A DNA stretch of 6,665 nt, taken from assembly GCA_029266815.1 (NCBI GenBank), contig JAQSWC010000113.1, forward strand, positions 1 to 6,665, given 5' to 3'. Both the position numbers and the translations under genes were made by a program. Below the pieces are notes generated by a model. The model had not been told where the DNA came from, did not search any database, and was given only the letters and a program-made list of their open reading frames with translations. Source of the DNA: Paucimonas sp. GTDB lineage: Bacteria; Pseudomonadota; Gammaproteobacteria; Burkholderiales; Burkholderiaceae_D. Shown here in pieces: positions 1-5,778 of this stretch (positions are counted from its first letter, which is position 1; every line of letters begins with the position of its first letter).

Positions 1-465
1 ATTCATTGTAGCTTGCTCGCAGGAATTACTTCAATGATAAAAACGTCTTGCACTCATGACTATAAAAATACCTCACGAATTCGCAACATGAATACAGAGA
101 GCAAGGCGCACTTAGAGCTAGTCTGCGTCGCAAAAAAATAATGACTTAAGGTTTGTTGTCCAATTTGCAAATCGCTAGTTATTACGTAGCAAAAACTGGT
201 TCATAGGATCCTAATCCTGTTTTAGTTCGACTCGTCATCAAATGTTTCCAGTGTTAACGCGTGTCCACACGTATGCCCCCCCTTCATAAGGTTTCAACAA
301 TAATCCGGCGGGAAAGTTACATCGCGCTACATCTCTTACTGATTCGTGCGTGATTTCTGAACACAACTTTCCAGTTCTGCATTGCCGGGTTGAAAGCTCA
401 ATGTTGAAATCCATGCAGTTCCTCAACAACAAAGGTTTCGTCAGGGACGGGAACCTCACATCGTC
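1..465. other. Gene-free, AT-rich region upstream of the lipoprotein gene
   Basis: No convincing coding region is seen on either strand. The first 240 bases are 38% G+C by direct count (92 of 240), clearly below the coding DNA to the right; composition then rises towards the gene at 466. The region includes a 10-bp palindrome, TAGGATCCTA, at 204-213 and a short inverted repeat, CGTGTCCACACG, at 260-271, neither of known meaning. A weak sigma70-like pair, TTGCCG at 382-387 and TGAAAT at 405-410 with a 17-base spacer, could serve the gene at 466, but the match is poor. The promoter and 5' leader of that gene should lie here. Confidence 0.6.
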
Positions 466-2289
466 ATGACATTACGTATACGTATCTCCGAACTTTGTAC
501 GACCTTCGTCTGCGGCGCCTGCCTGCTTGCAGCGTGCGGCGGAACGGGTGGCCCGACCACTTCGGCTCCAGAACAAACTTCGGCAGCATCGACCGCTTCA
601 GGAAGTACATCGACAAGCGTTCCAGAAGAGACGGCTGCAGATACCGCCGCACCGGTGATCCAACCCCCTGCTTCTGCGCAGGCGTCCTCGACGGCATTCT
701 CACCGCCGGACTTGAACATACCGATGCTGACGCTGCCAGCGAGCATCCTGGACGGCGGCACCGTGCAGCTTGAATGCGGCAAAATCTATGCAGGCGGCCT
801 TTCCCTGAACCGCAAGTCGAACATCACCGTAAAGACTTCTGGCACCTGTGGTAATGCCGTCATCACGACAGCCCGAGCGGTCAGCGGCTGGACGTCATTC
901 AAGGGAAATATCTACTCAGCCGCGATCCCGTTTGACGCCACCCAGGTGCTGATCGACGGGCAACCCATGCCGCTCGCGCACTGGCCCAGTGCAGCGCAGG
1001 TTTGGGCAAAGGCCGCGTCCACCACGTCGACCACGCTGTCCTTTGCATTACCGAATATCGATGTCATCGGCGCCACTCTTCTTTTTCGCGCACATGGCTG
1101 GTCGATCGAGGCTCGCAAGGTTACGGCACATGCGGGCACGACAATGACGCTAGCGAGCACAGGCAATATTTCGTTTGACGGATATGGCCTTTCCGGACAG
1201 CCCAACTTCTACCTCGAAGGAAAACTATGGATGCTGGATGAACCCGGCGAATGGGCGATGGAAAATGGCCGGCTCTACATCTGGATGCCGGACGGCCAGG
1301 CGCCGGCACAACGCGTCGTAGCGGCGCCCAATGTAGACGTTGTCGATGCTCGCAATTCCATAAACGTAACCTTATCGGGCGTGACCTTGTATGGAGGCGC
1401 CAACGGGGTCAATGCCCTGGGTGCAACCAACCTGCGCATCATCGATACGAAAATCGTGAACTCTTCGAATAACGGAATACTGAATTCAGGGGGCAAAGGG
1501 CTGTACGTGGATGGATCAACCCTGCTACGTTCGCGCCATGACGCCATCGCCGTGAAATGGGGAGGCGGTGCGGAAACCATTCAGAACTCCTTGATCGATT
1601 CCAGCGGGGTGACCGGCATGCCAACCAATGCCCACTCGGCCATCAACCTCACGGTTGCGGACGGTTCGAAAGTCCTCAACAACATCGTGCTCCGTTCCGG
1701 GAACAACGGCATACGCGTGTTCAGGAACGCAACGGTGTCGAACAATACCGTGGATGCGTCTTGCACGGTCCTCACCGATTGCGGCGGGATTTACGTTCAT
1801 GCGCCCGACAAGCTGCCGCTCAACACTCTCATAGAGGGCAACCGGATTTCAAACGTCGGCGCTATGCAGAGGCTGACCTGGGCCATCGATCTCGACAATG
1901 CCGCAAATGCCGTCACCATCAAAAACAATACAGTGGAGAGCAATTTCAACGGCATGCAGATCCATAACGGCTTCAACAACCTCATCACCGGGAATCGCTT
2001 CTCGAAAAGCGTGCAGGCGCATATCCAGATGGCCGAGGGCGGCTCAACCGCATCCGTCCGCAATAACACGGTCCGTAATAATGTATTCTCTTCATTGAAC
2101 GGTGAGCAGACCTATCGACTGAGCAGCTCGCTGGGAGCAACCTCGGTCGCGCAGTTCGGGATCTATGACGCCAACGATTACACCAGCTCCTCACCCGCCT
2201 TTGCCAACTTCAGCGGGCAGGTATTGAGCTACACGCAATGGAAAACCAGGACCGGCCAGGACGCGACTTCGGTGTTCCGCACCCCGTAA
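466..2289 (+). CDS. Secreted lipoprotein with right-handed parallel beta-helix domain
   Basis: A 607-residue protein predicted to be exported and lipid-anchored. Residues 1-24 form a lipoprotein signal: Arg4 and Arg6, a hydrophobic stretch, then the lipobox Leu21-Ala-Ala-Cys24. Gly at +2 favours outer-membrane sorting. Residues 25-80 are a Ser/Thr/Ala/Pro-rich linker. Residues 90-135 contain LECGKIY and SGTCGN, whose Cys104 and Cys128 may pair. Around 250-275, LWMLDEPGEWAMENGRLYIW resembles the segment that precedes the beta-helix in polysaccharide-lyase-like proteins. From about 290 to 545, Asn-rich coils recur (VSNNTV, IEGNRI, IKNNTV, ITGNRF, VRNNTV), the signature of stacked parallel beta-helix rungs; Cys433 and Cys439 lie in this domain. 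The fold suggests binding or cleavage of an acidic polysaccharide, but I cannot identify catalytic residues, so substrate and activity are unknown. The start is chosen because it gives a compact signal peptide; its Shine-Dalgarno is weak (GGGA about 15 bases upstream). The gene stands alone and converges on the minus-strand block. Confidence 0.88.
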   Translation: MTLRIRISELCTTFVCGACLLAACGGTGGPTTSAPEQTSAASTASGSTSTSVPEETAADTAAPVIQPPASAQASSTAFSPPDLNIPMLTLPASILDGGTVQLECGKIYAGGLSLNRKSNITVKTSGTCGNAVITTARAVSGWTSFKGNIYSAAIPFDATQVLIDGQPMPLAHWPSAAQVWAKAASTTSTTLSFALPNIDVIGATLLFRAHGWSIEARKVTAHAGTTMTLASTGNISFDGYGLSGQPNFYLEGKLWMLDEPGEWAMENGRLYIWMPDGQAPAQRVVAAPNVDVVDARNSINVTLSGVTLYGGANGVNALGATNLRIIDTKIVNSSNNGILNSGGKGLYVDGSTLLRSRHDAIAVKWGGGAETIQNSLIDSSGVTGMPTNAHSAINLTVADGSKVLNNIVLRSGNNGIRVFRNATVSNNTVDASCTVLTDCGGIYVHAPDKLPLNTLIEGNRISNVGAMQRLTWAIDLDNAANAVTIKNNTVESNFNGMQIHNGFNNLITGNRFSKSVQAHIQMAEGGSTASVRNNTVRNNVFSSLNGEQTYRLSSSLGATSVAQFGIYDANDYTSSSPAFANFSGQVLSYTQWKTRTGQDATSVFRTP

Positions 2290-2308
2290 CGTATTGATCA
2301 AGGAAGCA

Positions 2309-2366
2309 GCCGGGACGCGCCCGGCGGCGGACGACCAGTGGGGATAGCCCCGGTACGGCGGGCTAT
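2309..2366. other. Two GC-rich stem-loops between convergent genes
   Basis: The gap between the lipoprotein stop (2289) and the oxidoreductase stop (2363) holds two inverted repeats. The first is GCCGGG at 2309-2314 with CCCGGC at 2320-2325 (6 bp, 5-base loop). The second is ATAGCCC at 2344-2350 with GGGCTAT at 2360-2366 (7 bp), which overlaps the oxidoreductase stop codon. Neither is followed by a T-run on either strand, so they are not classical intrinsic terminators. They may block read-through or mark 3' ends where two transcripts meet; that role is inferred from position only. Confidence 0.35.
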
Positions 2367-3349
2367 TCGCCGGGATAGCGCAACCCTATCTGCCCGCGAA
2401 TCCTGTCCATGATGCGCATCAGGGCCAGCGTTTCATCCAGCGGCATGATTGCACTCTCGCTTCGTCCCTCGCGAAGACATTGCATCGCATCCGACAGCTC
2501 GAACTGATAACCGTTGCTTTCATAGGGCATATGTATCTCTCGCGACTCGCCGCCGTCCAACACCAGAGTCAGCTTGTCGCCCTTGAAGGCCGGCCATTTC
2601 AGGTGGATGCGGCCTTTCGTCCCCATAATGACAGTCTCGTGCGGCGACCTCGCCTCCAGTGAAGCCGTCAAGGCGGACACCCGGCCCTCGCCATGCCGCA
2701 TGCTGACAGCAATCTGATAATCGACGCCTGTTTTGCCAATATAGGCGGTAGCGACCGCATCTTCTATCGGCCCCAGCAAATAGGAAGCCAGCGAGAGCGG
2801 ATAGATGCCGACATCAAGCAGCACCCCGCCGGCCATTCGAAGATTCATTAACCGATGATCCGGGTCCAGATTGGTGGCCATGCCGAAGTCGCCATGCATC
2901 ATGCGTACATCGCCGATCGCACCCTCCTCTATCAACCGCTTTGCTTCTCTGACGATAGGCATATGGCGAGTACACATCGCCTCCATCAGGAACAGCTTTC
3001 GCTCCTTTGCTATGCGAATGACTTCCTCAGCTTCCTTTGCATTGACGGTAAAAGGCTTTTCACAGAACACCGGCTTGCCCGCGTTCAGGCACATCAGAGA
3101 ATTTTCGGCATGAAGCGTGTTCGGCGTAGCGACATACACGATGTCGACGTCCGGATCATGCGCAAGATCGCGGTAGCTCGCGTGACGATGGGGAATGCCA
3201 AAACGGTCGGCGAAGGCATCGGCTGACGCAGTGGTGCGGGAACCGACCGCAACGATGTCGGCATCGGGCATGGCCTTCAACGCAGTCGCAAGCTCTGCGG
3301 CAATCAGGCCGGTGCCGAGAATTCCCCAGCGTATCGGTGTGACAAACAT
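2363..3349 (-). CDS. Gfo/Idh/MocA family NAD(P)-dependent oxidoreductase
   Basis: A 328-residue cytosolic dehydrogenase of the Gfo/Idh/MocA family, whose members oxidise or reduce sugars, inositols or diols using NAD(P). The N-terminal Rossmann fold opens with GILGTGLIA (residues 9-17). VATPNTLH (73-80) and the family signature CEKPF (96-100, with Lys98 the expected catalytic lysine) follow. The C-terminal domain carries GGVLLDVGIYPL (174-185), most like the dihydrodiol dehydrogenase / glucose-fructose oxidoreductase-like branch. The substrate cannot be told from sequence. The open frame extends upstream to an ATG at 3436, but that would overlap the signal peptidase gene by 80 bases and add 29 residues before the Rossmann strand. 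I therefore place the start at 3349, where AAGAAG lies just upstream and the gap to the signal peptidase stop is only 7 bases. Tight spacing implies co-transcription and probable translational coupling with that gene; a functional link is not evident. Confidence 0.9.
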   Translation of the reverse strand: MFVTPIRWGILGTGLIAAELATALKAMPDADIVAVGSRTTASADAFADRFGIPHRHASYRDLAHDPDVDIVYVATPNTLHAENSLMCLNAGKPVFCEKPFTVNAKEAEEVIRIAKERKLFLMEAMCTRHMPIVREAKRLIEEGAIGDVRMMHGDFGMATNLDPDHRLMNLRMAGGVLLDVGIYPLSLASYLLGPIEDAVATAYIGKTGVDYQIAVSMRHGEGRVSALTASLEARSPHETVIMGTKGRIHLKWPAFKGDKLTLVLDGGESREIHMPYESNGYQFELSDAMQCLREGRSESAIMPLDETLALMRIMDRIRGQIGLRYPGE

Positions 3350-3356
3350 GATCTTC

Positions 3357-3986
3357 TTATTCAGTTCTGGAAAGGACACGCTCGAAACGCGGCAGATAGT
3401 GACGCTGTGCATCCAGCGAGAAAGCAATACGTTCAACTCGTCCTGTCAGCAGTTCGCGCCGGACGAAACCGATAAAGCGCGAATCCGCACTGTTGTCCCT
3501 GCTGTCTCCCAGCATCAGGTATTTGCCATCAGGCACGGTTACCGGACCGAAATCGCGGTATGAAAGCCGCTCAGGCATCAGGAGGATCGAATGCCGGCTT
3601 TGCAGGTACTGTTCCTCAAACACCAGTTGGCGTTCCGGATAATCAGGCGTGATCTGCCCTGCGATGTCGCTGCCGGTCGCGCGATATTCGGCTTGAATCC
3701 CATTGATGAGAAGTCGGCTGCCGCGCATTTCCACCCTATCGCCCGGAATCGCGACCAGCCGCTTCACCAGGCGGGTGCCGTCTATGGGCGAAGAAAAGGT
3801 CACGATGTCGCCGCGCTGCGGATCGGACACATGGGCGAGGCGGATGGCGGTCAGGGGAAGCTTGATGTCGTAGGCTAGCTTGTTCGACACGACCCGGTCG
3901 CCTATGAGCAGCGTGGGATACATGGAACCGGTCGGAATGGCATACCAGTCAGCCAGCGTAGTCCGCACGAAAAGCATGCCGAACAT
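3357..3986 (-). CDS. lepB: Signal peptidase I (S26 family), short form; N-terminus apparently frameshifted
   Basis: Membrane-anchored serine protease that removes signal peptides from exported proteins outside the cytoplasmic membrane. In the 209-residue uninterrupted frame the conserved boxes appear in order: SMYPTLLIGD with nucleophile Ser21, RGDIVTF (58-64), TRLVKRLVAIPGD (71-83) with general base Lys75, and GDSRDNSADSR (160-170). All catalytic elements are intact. The start at 3986 is doubtful: it has no Shine-Dalgarno and leaves only a stub of the membrane anchor (MFGMLFV). A better start lies at 4029, in another frame, preceded by GGAG; joining it by removing one base from the G4T6 tract gives 223 residues beginning MKRWIRENKGFFIFMFGMLF, a basic end followed by one transmembrane segment, as in short betaproteobacterial signal peptidases. 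Nucleophile and base would then be Ser35 and Lys89. The gene may therefore be mutated, wrongly sequenced, or rescued by slippage. It lies after the gapA terminator and 7 bases before the oxidoreductase. It could be a second signal peptidase rather than the main one. Confidence 0.9.
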   Translation of the reverse strand: MFGMLFVRTTLADWYAIPTGSMYPTLLIGDRVVSNKLAYDIKLPLTAIRLAHVSDPQRGDIVTFSSPIDGTRLVKRLVAIPGDRVEMRGSRLLINGIQAEYRATGSDIAGQITPDYPERQLVFEEQYLQSRHSILLMPERLSYRDFGPVTVPDGKYLMLGDSRDNSADSRFIGFVRRELLTGRVERIAFSLDAQRHYLPRFERVLSRTE

Positions 3987-4029
3987 GAAAATGAAAAAAC
4001 CCCTTGTTTTCTCTTATCCAGCGCTTCAT
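3987..4029 (-). other. lepB: Likely true signal peptidase N-terminus, out of frame by one base
   Basis: The ATG at 4029 opens a 26-codon frame, MKRWIRENKGFF followed by unrelated residues, ending at a TGA at 3949-3951. Its first ten to twelve residues fit a signal peptidase N-terminus and run straight into GFFIFMFG of the main frame if one base is lost. The junction is a run of four G and six T on the minus strand (plus-strand A6 at 3994-3999 and C4 at 4000-4003). In the main frame a TAA at 4014-4016 blocks any further upstream start. Whether the extra base is real cannot be judged from one sequence. Confidence 0.7.
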
Positions 4030-4033
4030 CGTG

Positions 4034-4040
4034 CCTCTCC
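4034..4040 (-). promoter_or_regulatory. Ribosome binding site that supports the 4029 start
   Basis: On the minus strand GGAGAGG precedes the ATG at 4029, with 7 bases between GGAG and the ATG, which is good Shine-Dalgarno placement. The alternative ATG at 3986 is preceded only by a T-rich stretch with no purine-rich site. This is the main reason to believe translation starts in the other frame. Confidence 0.7.
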
Positions 4041-4065
4041 GAACGATAAAAATTTGCAGGACGAC

Positions 4066-4074
4066 TATATAGCA
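4066..4074 (-). promoter_or_regulatory. Possible extended -10 promoter for lepB
   Basis: On the minus strand TGC-TATATA fits an extended -10 element, and would start transcription about 25-30 bases before the 4029 start. No good -35 hexamer is present, since that position falls inside the gapA terminator stem. The element begins in the T-tail of the terminator. A promoter is expected here because the terminator separates lepB from gapA, but this specific site is tentative. Confidence 0.25.
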
Positions 4075-4096
4075 AAACGCCCCAACGAGTGGGGCG
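4074..4096 (-). terminator. Rho-independent terminator of gapA
   Basis: On the minus strand, 29 bases after the gapA stop, a perfect 7-bp stem CGCCCCA/TGGGGCG (4096-4090 with 4084-4078) encloses the 5-base loop CTCGT and is followed at once by TTTTGC. A GC-rich stem plus T-tail is a textbook intrinsic terminator. It ends the tkt-GNAT-gapA transcript and separates it from the signal peptidase unit. Confidence 0.88.
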
Positions 4097-4125
4097 CCTT
4101 GGCTTGCTACTACTTGAGACGAGGA

Positions 4126-5136
4126 TTACTTCGCCGACATCAGAGCGACCGTGGTATCGAGCATGCGGTTGGAGAAGCCCCACTCGTTGTCGTACCAGGA
4201 CGAAACCTTGACCAGGCGGCCGGAAACTTTCGTCAGCGTGGCGTCAAAGTTGCTCGAAGCCGGGTTGTGGTTGAAGTCGACCGACACCAGCGGAGCCGTG
4301 TTGTAGGTCAGGATGCCTTTGAGTGCACCTTCCGAAGCTTCCTTCATGATGGCGTTGACTTCGTCCACGGTCGTGTCGCGCGAAGCGATGAACGACAGGT
4401 CGACGATCGACACGTTGATGGTTGGGACGCGGATCGCGAAGCCGTCCAGCTTGCCGTTCAGTTCCGGCAGCACCAGGCCGACAGCGGCAGCGGCACCGGT
4501 CTTGGTCGGGATCATCGACTGAGTGGCGGAACGTGCGCGGCGCAGGTCTTCATGCATCACGTCGGTCAGCACCTGGTCATTGGTGTAGGCGTGAACGGTG
4601 GTCATCAAGCCGGTTTCGAGGCCGATCTTGGTGTGCAGCGGGTTGACCAGCGGAGCCAGGCAGTTGGTGGTGCACGATGCGTTGGAGATGACGGTGTCCG
4701 ACGCCTTCAACACGTTCTGATTGACGCCGAACACGACGGTCGCGTCCACATCCTTGCCGCCCGGAGCGGAAATGATGACTTTCTTGGCGCCGCCCTTGAG
4801 GTGGGCCGATGCCTTTTCCTTGGTAGTGAAGAAGCCTGTGCACTCGAGCACGACGTCGACGTTCAGTTCGCCCCACGGGATTTCAGCCGGGTTGCGCTGC
4901 GCGAACACGCGAATCTTGTCGCCGTTGACGATCATGTGATCGCCTTCGACCGCGACGGTGCCAGGGAACTTGCCGTGCGCGGTGTCGTAGCGGGTCAGGT
5001 GGGCATTCGATTCGGCATTGCCGAGGTCGTTGATTGCAACGATCTGGATGTCGTTTTTCTTGCCGCCTTCATAGTGCGCGCGAAGAATATTACGGCCGAT
5101 ACGGCCATAGCCGTTGATTGCGACGCGGATGGTCAT
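4126..5136 (-). CDS. gap: Glyceraldehyde-3-phosphate dehydrogenase, type I
   Basis: Cytosolic enzyme that converts glyceraldehyde 3-phosphate, phosphate and NAD+ to 1,3-bisphosphoglycerate and NADH, and the reverse in gluconeogenesis. The 336-residue length is normal for the family. The NAD-binding motif NGYGRIGR (8-15) opens the protein, and the acidic residue of INDL (35-38) indicates NAD rather than NADP preference. The active site SNASCTTNCLAPL (151-163) carries catalytic Cys155, and His182 in VHAYTND is its partner. SWYDNEWG (313-320) is the conserved C-terminal cofactor and structural motif. All key residues are present. The ATG is preceded by AGGAG at 5143-5147 with 6 bases of spacing, a strong ribosome site. 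It follows the GNAT gene after a 92-base leader containing a perfect inverted repeat, and ends in a strong terminator. The tkt and gap genes are commonly adjacent in Burkholderiales; pgk, often next, is not downstream here. Confidence 0.97.
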   Translation of the reverse strand: MTIRVAINGYGRIGRNILRAHYEGGKKNDIQIVAINDLGNAESNAHLTRYDTAHGKFPGTVAVEGDHMIVNGDKIRVFAQRNPAEIPWGELNVDVVLECTGFFTTKEKASAHLKGGAKKVIISAPGGKDVDATVVFGVNQNVLKASDTVISNASCTTNCLAPLVNPLHTKIGLETGLMTTVHAYTNDQVLTDVMHEDLRRARSATQSMIPTKTGAAAAVGLVLPELNGKLDGFAIRVPTINVSIVDLSFIASRDTTVDEVNAIMKEASEGALKGILTYNTAPLVSVDFNHNPASSNFDATLTKVSGRLVKVSSWYDNEWGFSNRMLDTTVALMSAK

Positions 5137-5186
5137 GGTCTTCTCCTAAAGAACAAACAGTCAATTCAAAACGCAACAAAACGGTA

Positions 5187-5230
5187 GAGTCTTAATGAAG
5201 AAGCCGCACGCGACATTTTCATTAAGACTC
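5187..5230 (-). repeat. 13-bp perfect inverted repeat between GNAT gene and gap
   Basis: GAGTCTTAATGAA at 5187-5199 is the exact reverse complement of TTCATTAAGACTC at 5218-5230, separated by 18 bases. The outer arm overlaps the GNAT stop codon (5229-5231). In the minus-strand transcript it would fold into a 13-bp, AT-rich stem ahead of gap. The bases after it, TACCGTTTTG, are not an immediate T-run, so it is not a standard terminator. Arm centres are 31 bp apart, close to three helical turns, so a DNA operator is also possible. The role could be mRNA processing, attenuation or protein binding. Confidence 0.75.
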
Positions 5231-5774
5231 ACTTGCTGCACCTATTCGCCAGCGCCTGCAGATCTCGCCAGCCATACCCTACTTCCATCAGTTCGAGTTC
5301 ATCCCAAGTAAAGGACTGCTCGATCAGCAACTCTGCATTCAGTTGCTCATAAAAATGTCTTGCGGCCTTGTGTTCCGACAGCACCCACGTAAGCAAGCCC
5401 GTCGCGCCCTTGGCTTCATGAAACTGGGCGACGCATTTCACCAGTTGCGTGCCGATCCCCTGCCGCTGCGCATCGGGCAGCAAATACAATGCCGCCAGTT
5501 CCGCATCGATGCCGAAACGCGGCTCCTCCAGCGCTTTGCCCGCGGCGAAACCGACGATCAACCTATCGCGTTCCACCACGAAAACCGACGCGCGTTTGGA
5601 CCTTACGGACAGCACGCGCTTCCACATTATGGCGCTGTCTTCGATCCGCATGCCATCGAGATACGCGTCGGGAAAAATACCGCGATACGAAGCACGCCAG
5701 CTTTCGACCCTGACCGCAGCGATGGCGGTAGCATCGTCTGTCACCGCTTCGCGTATCGCGATCGGAACCACCAT
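5229..5774 (-). CDS. GNAT family N-acetyltransferase
   Basis: A 181-residue cytosolic acyltransferase of the GNAT superfamily, which transfers an acetyl group from acetyl-CoA to an amine. The N-terminal IREAVTDDATAIAAVRVESW (7-26) is the usual first strand and helix. The acetyl-CoA loop lies in AELAALYLLPDAQRQGIGTQ (91-110), with QRQGIG (103-108) matching the Q/R-x-x-G-x-G/A motif. ARHFYEQLNAE (138-148) supplies the conserved C-terminal Tyr142, a likely general acid. The acceptor (small molecule, peptide or protein) cannot be told. The start lies 4 bases after the tkt stop codon and has little Shine-Dalgarno of its own apart from AAGGG immediately before it, so it is probably translationally coupled to tkt. 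It sits between two central-carbon genes; no sequence evidence ties its substrate to them. Confidence 0.9.
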   Translation of the reverse strand: MVVPIAIREAVTDDATAIAAVRVESWRASYRGIFPDAYLDGMRIEDSAIMWKRVLSVRSKRASVFVVERDRLIVGFAAGKALEEPRFGIDAELAALYLLPDAQRQGIGTQLVKCVAQFHEAKGATGLLTWVLSEHKAARHFYEQLNAELLIEQSFTWDELELMEVGYGWRDLQALANRCSK

Positions 5775-5778
5775 GCCC

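Noticed and set aside
238..459. 73-codon minus-strand frame upstream of the lipoprotein gene
   Set aside because: No recognisable domain, signal or ribosome site; length is compatible with chance.
1557..1967. 136-codon alternate-frame ORF inside the lipoprotein gene
   Set aside because: Its translation is Arg/Gln/His-rich, typical of an out-of-frame reading of the host gene, and the host frame has clear protein structure.
2309..2325. GC-rich hairpin after the lipoprotein gene as a rho-independent terminator
   Set aside because: The stem is only 6 bp and no T-run follows on either strand, so I list it only as a stem-loop.
3350..3436. Longer N-terminus for the Gfo/Idh/MocA oxidoreductase starting at 3436
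   Set aside because: It would overlap lepB by 80 bases and add 29 residues ahead of the Rossmann strand that normally begins these proteins; the ATG at 3349 fits better.
3880..5187. 435-codon open frame on the plus strand, opposite gap and the start of lepB
   Set aside because: It lies antisense to an unmistakable gap gene, its translation resembles no protein family, and long antisense frames are expected opposite codon-biased G+C-rich genes.
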